6,939 bases of DNA, taken from NCBI GenBank assembly GCA_024277095.1, contig JAJRVX010000282.1:1-6939 (forward strand), in the 5' to 3' direction. Both the position numbers and the translations under genes were made by a program. Of the stretch, positions 1 to 5,961 are shown in pieces (position 1 is the stretch's first letter; each line of letters opens with the position of its first letter). This DNA comes from DUEN01 sp024277095. GTDB lineage: Bacteria > Chloroflexota > Anaerolineae > DUEN01. The notes beneath the pieces are model-generated. The model was not told the DNA's origin. It did no database searches and worked only from the letters and a program-made list of their open reading frames with translations.

Positions 1-602
1 CACTCCGCGTACTCCACGCCGATCTTCTGCCCATCATTCTGATTCTGGTTCATGAAGAACCGGAGCCACTTCTCGCCGATGCGGTTGTACTCCGACTCGT
101 GGGCCATGATGGCCCTCTTCTTGAGCTCGATCGTATCGGTGATATCCACGTAGAAGTTGCCCCGGAAGAACTTGTTCGTATCGTAGTAATTGCTGCGGTA
201 CATGAACATCCGGGGGACGTGACGCCCCGCCGAGAGCGTGGCCCGGGCCACGCTCTGATGATCCAGATGGATGTCATCGATCCAATGGGTGTAGATCAGC
301 TCGATCTCTTCCTCGTCGATGATCTTGCGCAGGCTGCACACCAGCCTCTCGTTGAACTGCAGGTCATTGGTCGGAAAATCGCCGCAGAGCAGGCGCGAGG
401 CGCCCAGGATCTCCGCCGCCCTCTCCCCCTCCGCCAGAGCGATCTCCGGCTTTCGGATCACCCGCTGGGCATAATCCGTGTAGCCGGAGTTCGTGACCAC
501 GTAGATGATGACCTCGTCCCCGTTCTGAGCATGTCGAGCCAACGTCCCACCACATCCCAGCTCCACATCGTCAAAATGCGCCCCAATCGCCAATACCTTC
601 AT
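1..602 (-). CDS. PIG-L/LmbE-family N-acetyl-sugar deacetylase, 3' end cut by window edge
   Basis: Metal-dependent hydrolase of the PIG-L/LmbE (GlcNAc-PI deacetylase, MshB/BshB) superfamily, which removes N-acetyl groups from sugars or glycoconjugates, usually in the cytoplasm. I translated it by hand: it begins MKVLAIGAHFDDVELGCGGT and stays open for 200 codons to the left edge, ending ...GVEYAE. Residues 8-14 (AHFDDVE) match the family metal-binding AHPDDE motif, with Phe in place of the usual Pro. Residues 112-115 (HLDH) match the second zinc-ligand motif HxDH. Asp11 or Asp12 would be the general base by family analogy. Members are usually about 220-280 residues, so a short C-terminal piece is missing. 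The ATG at 602-600 is chosen because the Rossmann-like first strand begins there and GGGGGTG (613-607) lies 4 bases upstream. It is the last gene seen in the cluster, 72 bases after the acetyltransferase. The substrate is unknown; an amino sugar made by this locus is inferred. Confidence 0.88.
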   Translation of the reverse strand, partial: MKVLAIGAHFDDVELGCGGTLARHAQNGDEVIIYVVTNSGYTDYAQRVIRKPEIALAEGERAAEILGASRLLCGDFPTNDLQFNERLVCSLRKIIDEEEIELIYTHWIDDIHLDHQSVARATLSAGRHVPRMFMYRSNYYDTNKFFRGNFYVDITDTIELKKRAIMAHESEYNRIGEKWLRFFMNQNQNDGQKIGVEYAE

Positions 603-674
603 CACACACCCCCTACGGTAGCGCTGCACCGAACCGTGGTCATGCCGTCTACATCAACAAGAGCGTTCCTTCCT
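603..674 (-). other. 72-base intergenic gap upstream of the deacetylase gene
   Basis: This is the longest non-coding stretch in the window. On the minus strand it carries the GGGGGTG ribosome-binding site of the deacetylase (613-607). It also has a weak inverted repeat, ACGGT/ACCGT (615-619 with 633-637), with a 13-base loop. No T-tract follows the repeat, so it does not look like an intrinsic terminator. A 13-codon ORF (643 to 602) ends in TGA overlapping the deacetylase ATG as TGATG. It has no good Shine-Dalgarno and may be chance. I see no convincing -35/-10 pair, so read-through from the acetyltransferase gene is the simplest view. Confidence 0.5.
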
Positions 675-1634
675 CTACAGCCAGCTGTGGAAAGCGTATT
701 CCGACGCCACAACCTGGAATCCGCTCCCCTGATAGAGCGCCAGGGCCGCCCGGTTGCGAGCCTGCGTCTCCACCTCGATGAGGTCCGTCGTCGCCAGAGA
801 GCGCCCCAGGGCCGCGCGCATCAGCTCCCGGCCCACGCCCTGGCCCTGATAGCCGGGGGCGACGCCCACCAGGAAGAACGAGCGCACCGGCCGGGAGAAC
901 AGCTCGCCGGCGAGTCGATCATCCCGGCAGACCACAAAGCCGACCGGCCGATCGCCGTCGTGGAGAACGACGACCTCGTCCGCGCCCCCCCGGCAGGCAT
1001 TGGCGATGGACTTTCGCCAAAGGCCGTCCGCCAGATCGTCCGGGATCCTGGGGTCCGCGTGAAAGCGACTCAGCGAGAAGAGCCCGCCGAGATCATCCAG
1101 ACCCGCCACCTCCCGGTTCCGCACGATCTCCACCCGATACCGGGGTCGGATCTCGGGGATCGGTCCACCCCGATGAACCAGCGTCAGCTCGCAATCCATC
1201 AGGCGGAATCCCTCCCCCTCCAGGGTGTGGATCAGAGGGAAAAACCCGCCATCGCACTTCGTCCAGAGGAAGGCGTACCCCTGCGTCCGGGCCATATCGA
1301 CCATCTCCCGAACCATGGCTTGCACGAGCCTCTCCTGCGCCGCATAAGTCGCCGGGGTGACAAAGGCCTCGATTTTGCCGCAACGCCACCCAAAGTGCTC
1401 CGTGTCCCACGGGAGATCCTGCAGGATCACCACCCCCATCTCATCACGGGCGTCGCGAGCCACCATCACCGTGGTCCCCGGCTCCGCTACCTTACCCGCC
1501 AGATATCGCGCCAGATAGAGCGACACGCGATCCGGCGCCAGGATCGGGAAGTATCGATAAGGGGCATACTGAAGGAGACGAGCGATCTCCCCCAGCTCCT
1601 GAGGCCTCTCCACCACCTCCGCCCGGATCGTCAT
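675..1634 (-). CDS. WecD-like GNAT N-acetyltransferase for an amino-sugar nucleotide
   Basis: Probable acetyl-CoA-dependent N-acetyltransferase of 319 residues, resembling WecD, which acetylates dTDP-4-amino-4,6-dideoxygalactose in enterobacterial common antigen synthesis. The N-terminal domain carries PWDTEHFGWRCGKI (75-88), close to the W-D-T/S-E-x-F-G pattern of WecD-type proteins. Residues 189-198 (SRFHADPRIP) fit the S-R-F-x-x-D-x-R-x pattern of the family's central region. The C-terminal GNAT domain holds motif A, VGVAPGYQGQGVG (256-268), where Q-G-Q-G-V-G binds the acetyl-CoA pyrophosphate. It is followed by VETQARNRAALALYQGSGF and an FHSWL ending, all typical of WecD-like enzymes. The frame stays open upstream into the WbqC gene, but family similarity begins at the ATG at 1634. 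That ATG overlaps the WbqC stop as ATGA, indicating translational coupling. Together with the DegT aminotransferase it forms an aminotransferase/acetyltransferase pair like WecE/WecD. The sugar and the nucleotide carrier cannot be read from the sequence. Confidence 0.86.
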   Translation of the reverse strand: MTIRAEVVERPQELGEIARLLQYAPYRYFPILAPDRVSLYLARYLAGKVAEPGTTVMVARDARDEMGVVILQDLPWDTEHFGWRCGKIEAFVTPATYAAQERLVQAMVREMVDMARTQGYAFLWTKCDGGFFPLIHTLEGEGFRLMDCELTLVHRGGPIPEIRPRYRVEIVRNREVAGLDDLGGLFSLSRFHADPRIPDDLADGLWRKSIANACRGGADEVVVLHDGDRPVGFVVCRDDRLAGELFSRPVRSFFLVGVAPGYQGQGVGRELMRAALGRSLATTDLIEVETQARNRAALALYQGSGFQVVASEYAFHSWL

Positions 1635-2338
1635 CCGCACATCACCACCGCGGGCTGCCGCCGAAGGATCGCCCGGCATTGCTCGCCGCAGTTGAAGAGG
1701 AAGTCCAGGCTGGACAGGTTCGGGATGAACTCGCCGTACAGTTGCGGGTACACCGGATGCTCGAACTCCTGCCAGACGACCCGGATCCCGGCCCGGGCGA
1801 ACTTCTCCTCCTCCAGATAGGCCCGGGCGCCCAACCCGCTCAGGTAGACATCCCCGCCTACCGCCTTCACGATCTCCACCAGCAGATCCGTCCGCTTCCC
1901 CGCCACGGGCAACGACGAGGCCATCCGAATCTCCACCTGGATATCGAAGGCCGCCATCAGGAACGCCAGCAGGTCCATGTTCAGATCGATGAGCAGCCGA
2001 TGATTCCGCAGATAGATCTCTCGAACGCCGGGGAAGTAGGCGTCGAAATGGGGAGCGCCCCCATACCAGGTCTGCAGGCTCTTCAGATGCTCCTCTCGCC
2101 ACCTGCGGGTGTTATCGATCTCCGCCTCACGGATCAGCTGTCCGTACCGCCCCTTCTTCTTCACGGGGACGGTCAACCACATGGTCCCGTGCGCCGTCTT
2201 GATCTTGTCCCGGTTGTGCCACCCCCGGCGCAGGAACTGCACGCTGTCCAGGACGACGAAGATGTCGCTCTGGATCAGCCGATCGAAGAAGCCGATCCAG
2301 GGGGCGAAGTCCGGCTGATGGATGCACACCGTCGTCAT
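1631..2338 (-). CDS. WbqC-family protein
   Basis: A 235-residue member of the WbqC-like family, recurrent in O-antigen, capsule and related glycan loci. To my knowledge its biochemical role is not firmly settled; amino-acyl or other modification of an amino sugar has been a common guess. Family features visible: an N-terminal IHQPDFAPWIGFFDRL (6-21), SDIFVVLDSVQF (24-35), WHNRDKIK (40-47), WLTVPVKKK (54-62) and a downstream W-x-x-x-H-L-K-S-L-x-x-x-Y segment (80-92). His7, Gln8, Pro9, Asn42, Arg43 and Lys47 sit in the most conserved blocks and are candidates for the active site. No signal peptide or membrane segment is seen, so it is probably cytoplasmic. The length is normal for the family. 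Both ends overlap a neighbour by ATGA (carbamoyltransferase upstream, acetyltransferase downstream), so it is probably made in step with both. A moderate Shine-Dalgarno (GGGGAT) precedes the ATG. Confidence 0.9.
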   Translation of the reverse strand: MTTVCIHQPDFAPWIGFFDRLIQSDIFVVLDSVQFLRRGWHNRDKIKTAHGTMWLTVPVKKKGRYGQLIREAEIDNTRRWREEHLKSLQTWYGGAPHFDAYFPGVREIYLRNHRLLIDLNMDLLAFLMAAFDIQVEIRMASSLPVAGKRTDLLVEIVKAVGGDVYLSGLGARAYLEEEKFARAGIRVVWQEFEHPVYPQLYGEFIPNLSSLDFLFNCGEQCRAILRRQPAVVMCG

Positions 2339-4062
2339 CGCAGATCCCCGTTCTTGGAGACCACGTAATCCCCTAACACCAGCGCGTCCAGACCGCAGGA
2401 GAAGAACGTGCGAATGGCATCCGTGGGCGTGCAGACGATCGGCTCGCCGTTCAAGTTGAAGGATGTGTTGAGCACCACCGGCACATCGGTAATGCGCCGG
2501 AACTCCTCAATCAGCCGGTGGAAACGGGGGTTGGTCTCCCGATCTACGGTCTGCAGCCGCCCGCTGCCGTCGACATGGGTCACCGCCGGGATCACGGCCC
2601 GCTTCTCCGGCCGGATCGGATAGACCTTCTCCATGAACGGCACGCCCACCCCATCATCCATCTCGAAGTAGGCATGGGCCTCCTCCGCGAGCACCGCCGG
2701 GGCAAACGGGCGGAAGGGTTCCCGATACTTCACCGCCAGGTTCACCCGGTCCTTCGTCCTGGGGTCACGCGGGTCGGCCAGGATCGACCGGTTCCCCAGC
2801 GCCCGCTGGCCGAACTCCATCCGCCCCTGGAACCAGCCGACCAGCTTCCCCTCGCTGACCAGCCGGGCGCAGTACGCCGCCGCATCGTCCACGCGCCGGG
2901 CGCGGACGTTGTATTTCTCCAGGGTGCGCCGGATCTCCTCCTCGTCGTACTCCGGGCCGAAGAAGTTGTGCCGCAGCGGCTCCCGCTGCTCGTGTCCCAG
3001 GATGTGGTTGTACAGGTACAGGGCCGCCCCGATGGCGTTCCCGCTATCGTCCGGGCAGGACGAGATGAAGATGTTCTCAAAGGGCGTATAGCGGAGGATC
3101 TTGCCGTTCAACACGGAGTTCATGAAGAACCCGCCCGAGACGACGATGTTCTTGCTCCGGGTCTGCGCATACAGCCAGTGCAACATGTGGAAGGCGATCT
3201 CCTCCGCGACACGCTGCATGGCGGCGGCGATCTCGTAATGTCGGGTGTGCAGTTCGCCGCCGGGCGGCCGGGGCGGGCCGAAGCGATCCACCAGCTTCTC
3301 GGTATACAGGTTCGGCTGCTCGACGTTGTACCCCTTGAAAAAGGTCAGATCGAACTCATAGCGGCCGTCCGGCAGCAGCTTCACCACCTCGTCCTTGAGG
3401 ATCTTGTAGTAGACGTTCTCCCAGTCGGCGAAGGCGGCCAGGGCCATCACCTTCCACTCGTCCGAGTTGGGGCGGAAGCCCAGGTACTCGGTGAACGTGC
3501 TGTAGAACCCTCCCAGCGACTGGGGATACAGAATGGACTGATACACCGTGATCTGATGGCCTCGGCCGTAGCCAAAGGTGGTGGATTCGAACTCACCCTG
3601 CGCGTCCGCCGTCAGGATGGCCGCCTCCTCGAATGGGGAGAGGAGAAACGCGTTGGCCGCATGGGCCCGATGATGGGTGATGTAATAGATCTTGCAATCC
3701 GCACCGAACAGCCGGATATGCTGGAACACGTAATCCACATCCCTCTCCTCATCCGGGTAGAGGGACAGGATGTGGTCGGGCACTGAGTAGAGGTACTCCG
3801 TTTTCCATCGGCGTCGGCCTGAGAACAGGGGATTGAACTTCTTGAAATACACGCCGGGGTTCCAGGAGGAGGCGACGTAATCGACGTCCTCTATCCGGCA
3901 TCCGGCCTCCTTCAGACAGTACCGGATGGCGTGGATCGGGAAGTCCCGGGTGCGCTTCACGCGCGTGAATCGCTCCTCCGGCGCGGCCGCGACGATTCGG
4001 CCGTCCTCAATCAGGGCCGCCGAGGAGATGAACATATCGTGATTGATGCCCAGAATCCTCAT
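2335..4062 (-). CDS. NodU/CmcH-family O-carbamoyltransferase
   Basis: A 575-residue O-carbamoyltransferase of the NodU/CmcH/TobZ family. The family uses carbamoyl phosphate and ATP to form carbamoyl-adenylate in a Kae1/TsaD-like domain, then passes the carbamoyl group to a hydroxyl on a sugar or antibiotic. The N-terminal domain starts MRILGINHDMFISSAALIED. It carries the metal-binding HHRAHA (130-135), TADAQGE (151-157, normally D-G-x-G-E), VSGGFFMN (308-315) and DDSGNAIGAA (338-347). The C-terminal domain has the signature QGRMEFGQRALGNRSILADP (412-431), then THVDGSGRLQTV (495-506) and LNTSFNLNGEPIV (531-543). Both domains are complete and the length is normal. The ATG at 4062 overlaps the aminotransferase stop as ATGA, with a strong GGAGGT six bases upstream. 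Its stop overlaps the WbqC start the same way. The acceptor is probably the amino sugar, or a glycan containing it, made by this cluster; that is inference. Confidence 0.95.
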   Translation of the reverse strand: MRILGINHDMFISSAALIEDGRIVAAAPEERFTRVKRTRDFPIHAIRYCLKEAGCRIEDVDYVASSWNPGVYFKKFNPLFSGRRRWKTEYLYSVPDHILSLYPDEERDVDYVFQHIRLFGADCKIYYITHHRAHAANAFLLSPFEEAAILTADAQGEFESTTFGYGRGHQITVYQSILYPQSLGGFYSTFTEYLGFRPNSDEWKVMALAAFADWENVYYKILKDEVVKLLPDGRYEFDLTFFKGYNVEQPNLYTEKLVDRFGPPRPPGGELHTRHYEIAAAMQRVAEEIAFHMLHWLYAQTRSKNIVVSGGFFMNSVLNGKILRYTPFENIFISSCPDDSGNAIGAALYLYNHILGHEQREPLRHNFFGPEYDEEEIRRTLEKYNVRARRVDDAAAYCARLVSEGKLVGWFQGRMEFGQRALGNRSILADPRDPRTKDRVNLAVKYREPFRPFAPAVLAEEAHAYFEMDDGVGVPFMEKVYPIRPEKRAVIPAVTHVDGSGRLQTVDRETNPRFHRLIEEFRRITDVPVVLNTSFNLNGEPIVCTPTDAIRTFFSCGLDALVLGDYVVSKNGDLR

Positions 4063-5207
4063 AGCCCGACCTCCACCCCGATCGACTCCAGGATCGCGTC
4101 GCAGACATACGCCACGTCCGACTCGTCCATGGACGGGTACAGGGGCAACGTCACCTCACGCCGGGCCACCTCCTCGGTGACGGGCAATTGCCCCTCCCGG
4201 AAGCCGAAGGCGCGCCGGTAGAACTCGAACAGGTGGATGGGGGGATAGTGAATGCTGGTCTGCACCCCTCGCGCCTTCATCTCGCCCATGAACGCGCGCC
4301 GGGAGATGTCCTCGTCCAGGATCACGGGGAAGATATGATGCACCGGGGTCCCCACGGGATCGGAATACGGGACGCGAATCCCCGGCACGGAGCGCAGCCG
4401 CTCCCGATACAGGGCGTGGATCCGCCGTCGTCGGTCGTTGTTGTCGGCCAGCCTCGTCAGCTGGACCAGCCCCAACGCCGAGCGCATCTCGTCCAGGCGG
4501 TAGTTGTATCCCAGCTCGACGACATCATAGCTGAAGCTATGCCCTTTGTAGCGATCCAGCGTCAGGCTGGTCATCCCGTGGGAGCGCATGAGCCGGATCC
4601 GCTCGGCCAGCTCGTCGTCATCGGTGACGACCATCCCTCCCTCGCCGGTGGTCATGTTCTTGCCGGAGAAGAAGCTGAAGCATCCGACGTCCCCGATGGT
4701 GCCACACTTCCGCCCCTTATACTCGGCGCCGGGGGCATGGGCGCTGTCCTCGATCACTCGAAGCCCGTGCCGCCTGGCGATCTCCAGGATCGGATCCATG
4801 TCACACGGGTAGCCCGCATAGTGCACCACCAGGATCGCCCGCGTTCTCGGCGTGATCTTCGCCTCGATGTCCGCGGGCGAGATGCTGAGATCGTCCAGCC
4901 CGGTGATGTCGGCGAACACCGGCCGGGCACCCGTGTATACGACGGAATTCGCCGTCGCCACAAAGGTGAGCGCCGGGCAGATCACCTCATCGCCGGGGCC
5001 GATGCCCAGCGCCCGATTCGCCAGATGGAGCGCGGCCGTGCAGTTGGCCACGGCGATGGCGTGCCGGACGCCCAGGAACTCGGCGAACCGCCGCTCGAAC
5101 TCCCGGGTGACCTCCCCCATCGTCAGCCACCCGGATCGGAGCACCCGCTCCACTGCCTTCAGCTCCTCATCCCCTAAAGTGAGATCGAACAGAGGAACGC
5201 GCCACAC
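4059..5207 (-). CDS. DegT/DnrJ/EryC1/StrS-family PLP sugar aminotransferase
   Basis: A 382-residue fold-type I PLP enzyme that transaminates an NDP-keto-sugar, usually with glutamate as donor, in the cytoplasm. Features in order: VPLFDLTLGDEE and SGWLTMGEVTREFE (4-38); ANCTAALHLA (54-63), whose S/T-x-A-L region binds the PLP phosphate; GDEVICPALTFVATAN (72-87); EDSAHAPGAEYKG (153-165), with Asp154 expected to contact the pyridine nitrogen; and SFFSGKNMTTGEGG (178-191), with Lys183 as the Schiff-base lysine. ELGYNYRLDEMRSALGL follows, as in perosamine synthetase, ArnB and WecE relatives. The start is GTG at 5207, the only in-frame choice that fits the N-terminal family block. GGGGGTG lies 5 bases upstream. 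The gene begins 15 bases after the nucleotidyltransferase stop and overlaps the carbamoyltransferase start by ATGA. Whether it aminates C3 or C4 cannot be told from motifs alone; the WecD-like partner favours a 4-amino-6-deoxy sugar. Confidence 0.95.
   Translation of the reverse strand: MWRVPLFDLTLGDEELKAVERVLRSGWLTMGEVTREFERRFAEFLGVRHAIAVANCTAALHLANRALGIGPGDEVICPALTFVATANSVVYTGARPVFADITGLDDLSISPADIEAKITPRTRAILVVHYAGYPCDMDPILEIARRHGLRVIEDSAHAPGAEYKGRKCGTIGDVGCFSFFSGKNMTTGEGGMVVTDDDELAERIRLMRSHGMTSLTLDRYKGHSFSYDVVELGYNYRLDEMRSALGLVQLTRLADNNDRRRRIHALYRERLRSVPGIRVPYSDPVGTPVHHIFPVILDEDISRRAFMGEMKARGVQTSIHYPPIHLFEFYRRAFGFREGQLPVTEEVARREVTLPLYPSMDESDVAYVCDAILESIGVEVGL
4069..4074 (-). promoter_or_regulatory. 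Strong ribosome-binding site of the carbamoyltransferase gene
   Basis: GGAGGT on the minus strand, six bases before the ATG at 4062 and inside the last codons of the aminotransferase gene. It is the best Shine-Dalgarno match in the window. It suggests the carbamoyltransferase can start translation independently as well as by ATGA re-initiation. Confidence 0.75.
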
Positions 5208-5212
5208 GGCAG

Positions 5213-5219
5213 CACCCCC
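5213..5219 (-). promoter_or_regulatory. Ribosome-binding site supporting the aminotransferase GTG start
   Basis: GGGGGTG on the minus strand, five bases before the GTG at 5207. It lies within the 15-base gap after the nucleotidyltransferase stop. The ATG at 5226 is out of frame with the aminotransferase, so this site decides the start. The same heptamer precedes the deacetylase ATG. Confidence 0.55.
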
Positions 5220-5222
5220 AGA

Positions 5223-5948
5223 TCATCGAATTCCGTCGCCGGGCAGGAACGCCGCCTTCCGCTGCTCGAACTCCTCCTGCGCCCGGGCATAATCCTCGTG
5301 ACGGCCGATATCCAGCCAGTGTGCGTCGCAGGGATACCCCACCACCCGCTCGCCGTTCTCCAGCAGCCGCAGCACCAGATCAGGGAAATCCAGATATTGG
5401 TTCGGCTCGATGTAGCGGAGGACATCGGGCTCGTACACATAAATCCCCATGCTGACCATGTACACCTTCTCCGGCTTCTCCACGTACCCGGTCAGCACGC
5501 CGTCCTCATCCGTCTCGATCACGCCCAGGTCGATCTTGACCCGCTTCTTGTGCATGGCGATGGTGAGGATCCCACCCTTCTCCCGGTGGTACGCGACCAG
5601 ATCGGCGTAGTTCAACGTCGTCAGCACGTCCCCGTTCATGACCAGGAACGTCTCGTTCAGGCCGGGGATCATCCCCAGGGGGCCGGCCGTGCCCAGCGGT
5701 TTGCGCTCCTGGATGTACGTCAGCCTCACATGGGAAAGCCGGCCGTTGACCTGCTGGAAGTAGGCCTGAATCAGCTCGGCCAGATAGCCCACGCTCAGCA
5801 CGATATCCCGAAAGCCGTAATACGCGAGCTGCCGGATAATGATGTCGATGATGGGACGATGTCCCAGAGGAACCAGCGGCTTGGGGAACACCGTCGTATA
5901 TGGCGCCAATCGCGTACCCCGTCCACCCGCCAAAATGATCGCTTTCAT
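5223..5948 (-). CDS. Sugar-1-phosphate nucleotidyltransferase (mannose-1-P guanylyltransferase / HddC / RmlA-like)
   Basis: A 241-residue NTP_transferase-family enzyme that joins an NTP to a sugar-1-phosphate, giving an NDP-sugar and pyrophosphate. The N-terminus MKAIILAGGRGTRLAPYTT plus FPKPLVPLG shows the nucleotide-binding GGxGTRL (8-14) and the catalytic PKP (22-24). QERKPLGTAGPL (80-91) and MNGDVL (104-109) follow, with Asp107 as the expected metal ligand. VEKPEK and HWLDIGRHEDYARA near the C-terminus are typical of short GDP-mannose-pyrophosphorylase-like enzymes such as HddC. It lacks the C-terminal hexapeptide or isomerase domains of longer relatives. An upstream ATG at 6005 would add 19 unconserved residues and overlap the SDR gene by 44 bases. 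The ATG at 5948 is preferred because the family begins there and GGTAGGTG lies 4 bases upstream. It follows the SDR gene by 13 bases. Base specificity (GTP, dTTP or CTP) is not readable from motifs. Confidence 0.93.
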   Translation of the reverse strand: MKAIILAGGRGTRLAPYTTVFPKPLVPLGHRPIIDIIIRQLAYYGFRDIVLSVGYLAELIQAYFQQVNGRLSHVRLTYIQERKPLGTAGPLGMIPGLNETFLVMNGDVLTTLNYADLVAYHREKGGILTIAMHKKRVKIDLGVIETDEDGVLTGYVEKPEKVYMVSMGIYVYEPDVLRYIEPNQYLDFPDLVLRLLENGERVVGYPCDAHWLDIGRHEDYARAQEEFEQRKAAFLPGDGIR

Positions 5949-5961
5949 CACGCACCTACCC

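Noticed and set aside
615..637. Inverted repeat ACGGT/ACCGT as a terminator
   Set aside because: The stem is only 5 pairs with a 13-base loop and no T-tract follows on the minus strand, so it does not support an intrinsic terminator.
99..1820. 573-codon open frame on the plus strand
   Set aside because: It is antisense to three recognisable genes (deacetylase, acetyltransferase, end of WbqC) and its translation is low-complexity, rich in Arg, His, Pro and Leu with no domain motif. Long antisense frames are expected with strong G/C third-position bias.
1635..2102. N-terminal extension of the acetyltransferase to an ATG at 2102
   Set aside because: The extra 156 residues are an out-of-frame shadow of the WbqC gene, rich in Gly and Arg. 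Similarity to GNAT/WecD proteins starts only after the ATG at 1634, which has an ATGA junction.
2518..3786. 422-codon open frame on the plus strand
   Set aside because: It lies wholly antisense to the carbamoyltransferase, whose motifs are intact across the same stretch. The plus-strand product shows no family signature.
4188..5177. 329-codon open frame on the plus strand
   Set aside because: It is antisense to the PLP aminotransferase and rich in Arg, His, Pro and Gly without recognisable motifs.
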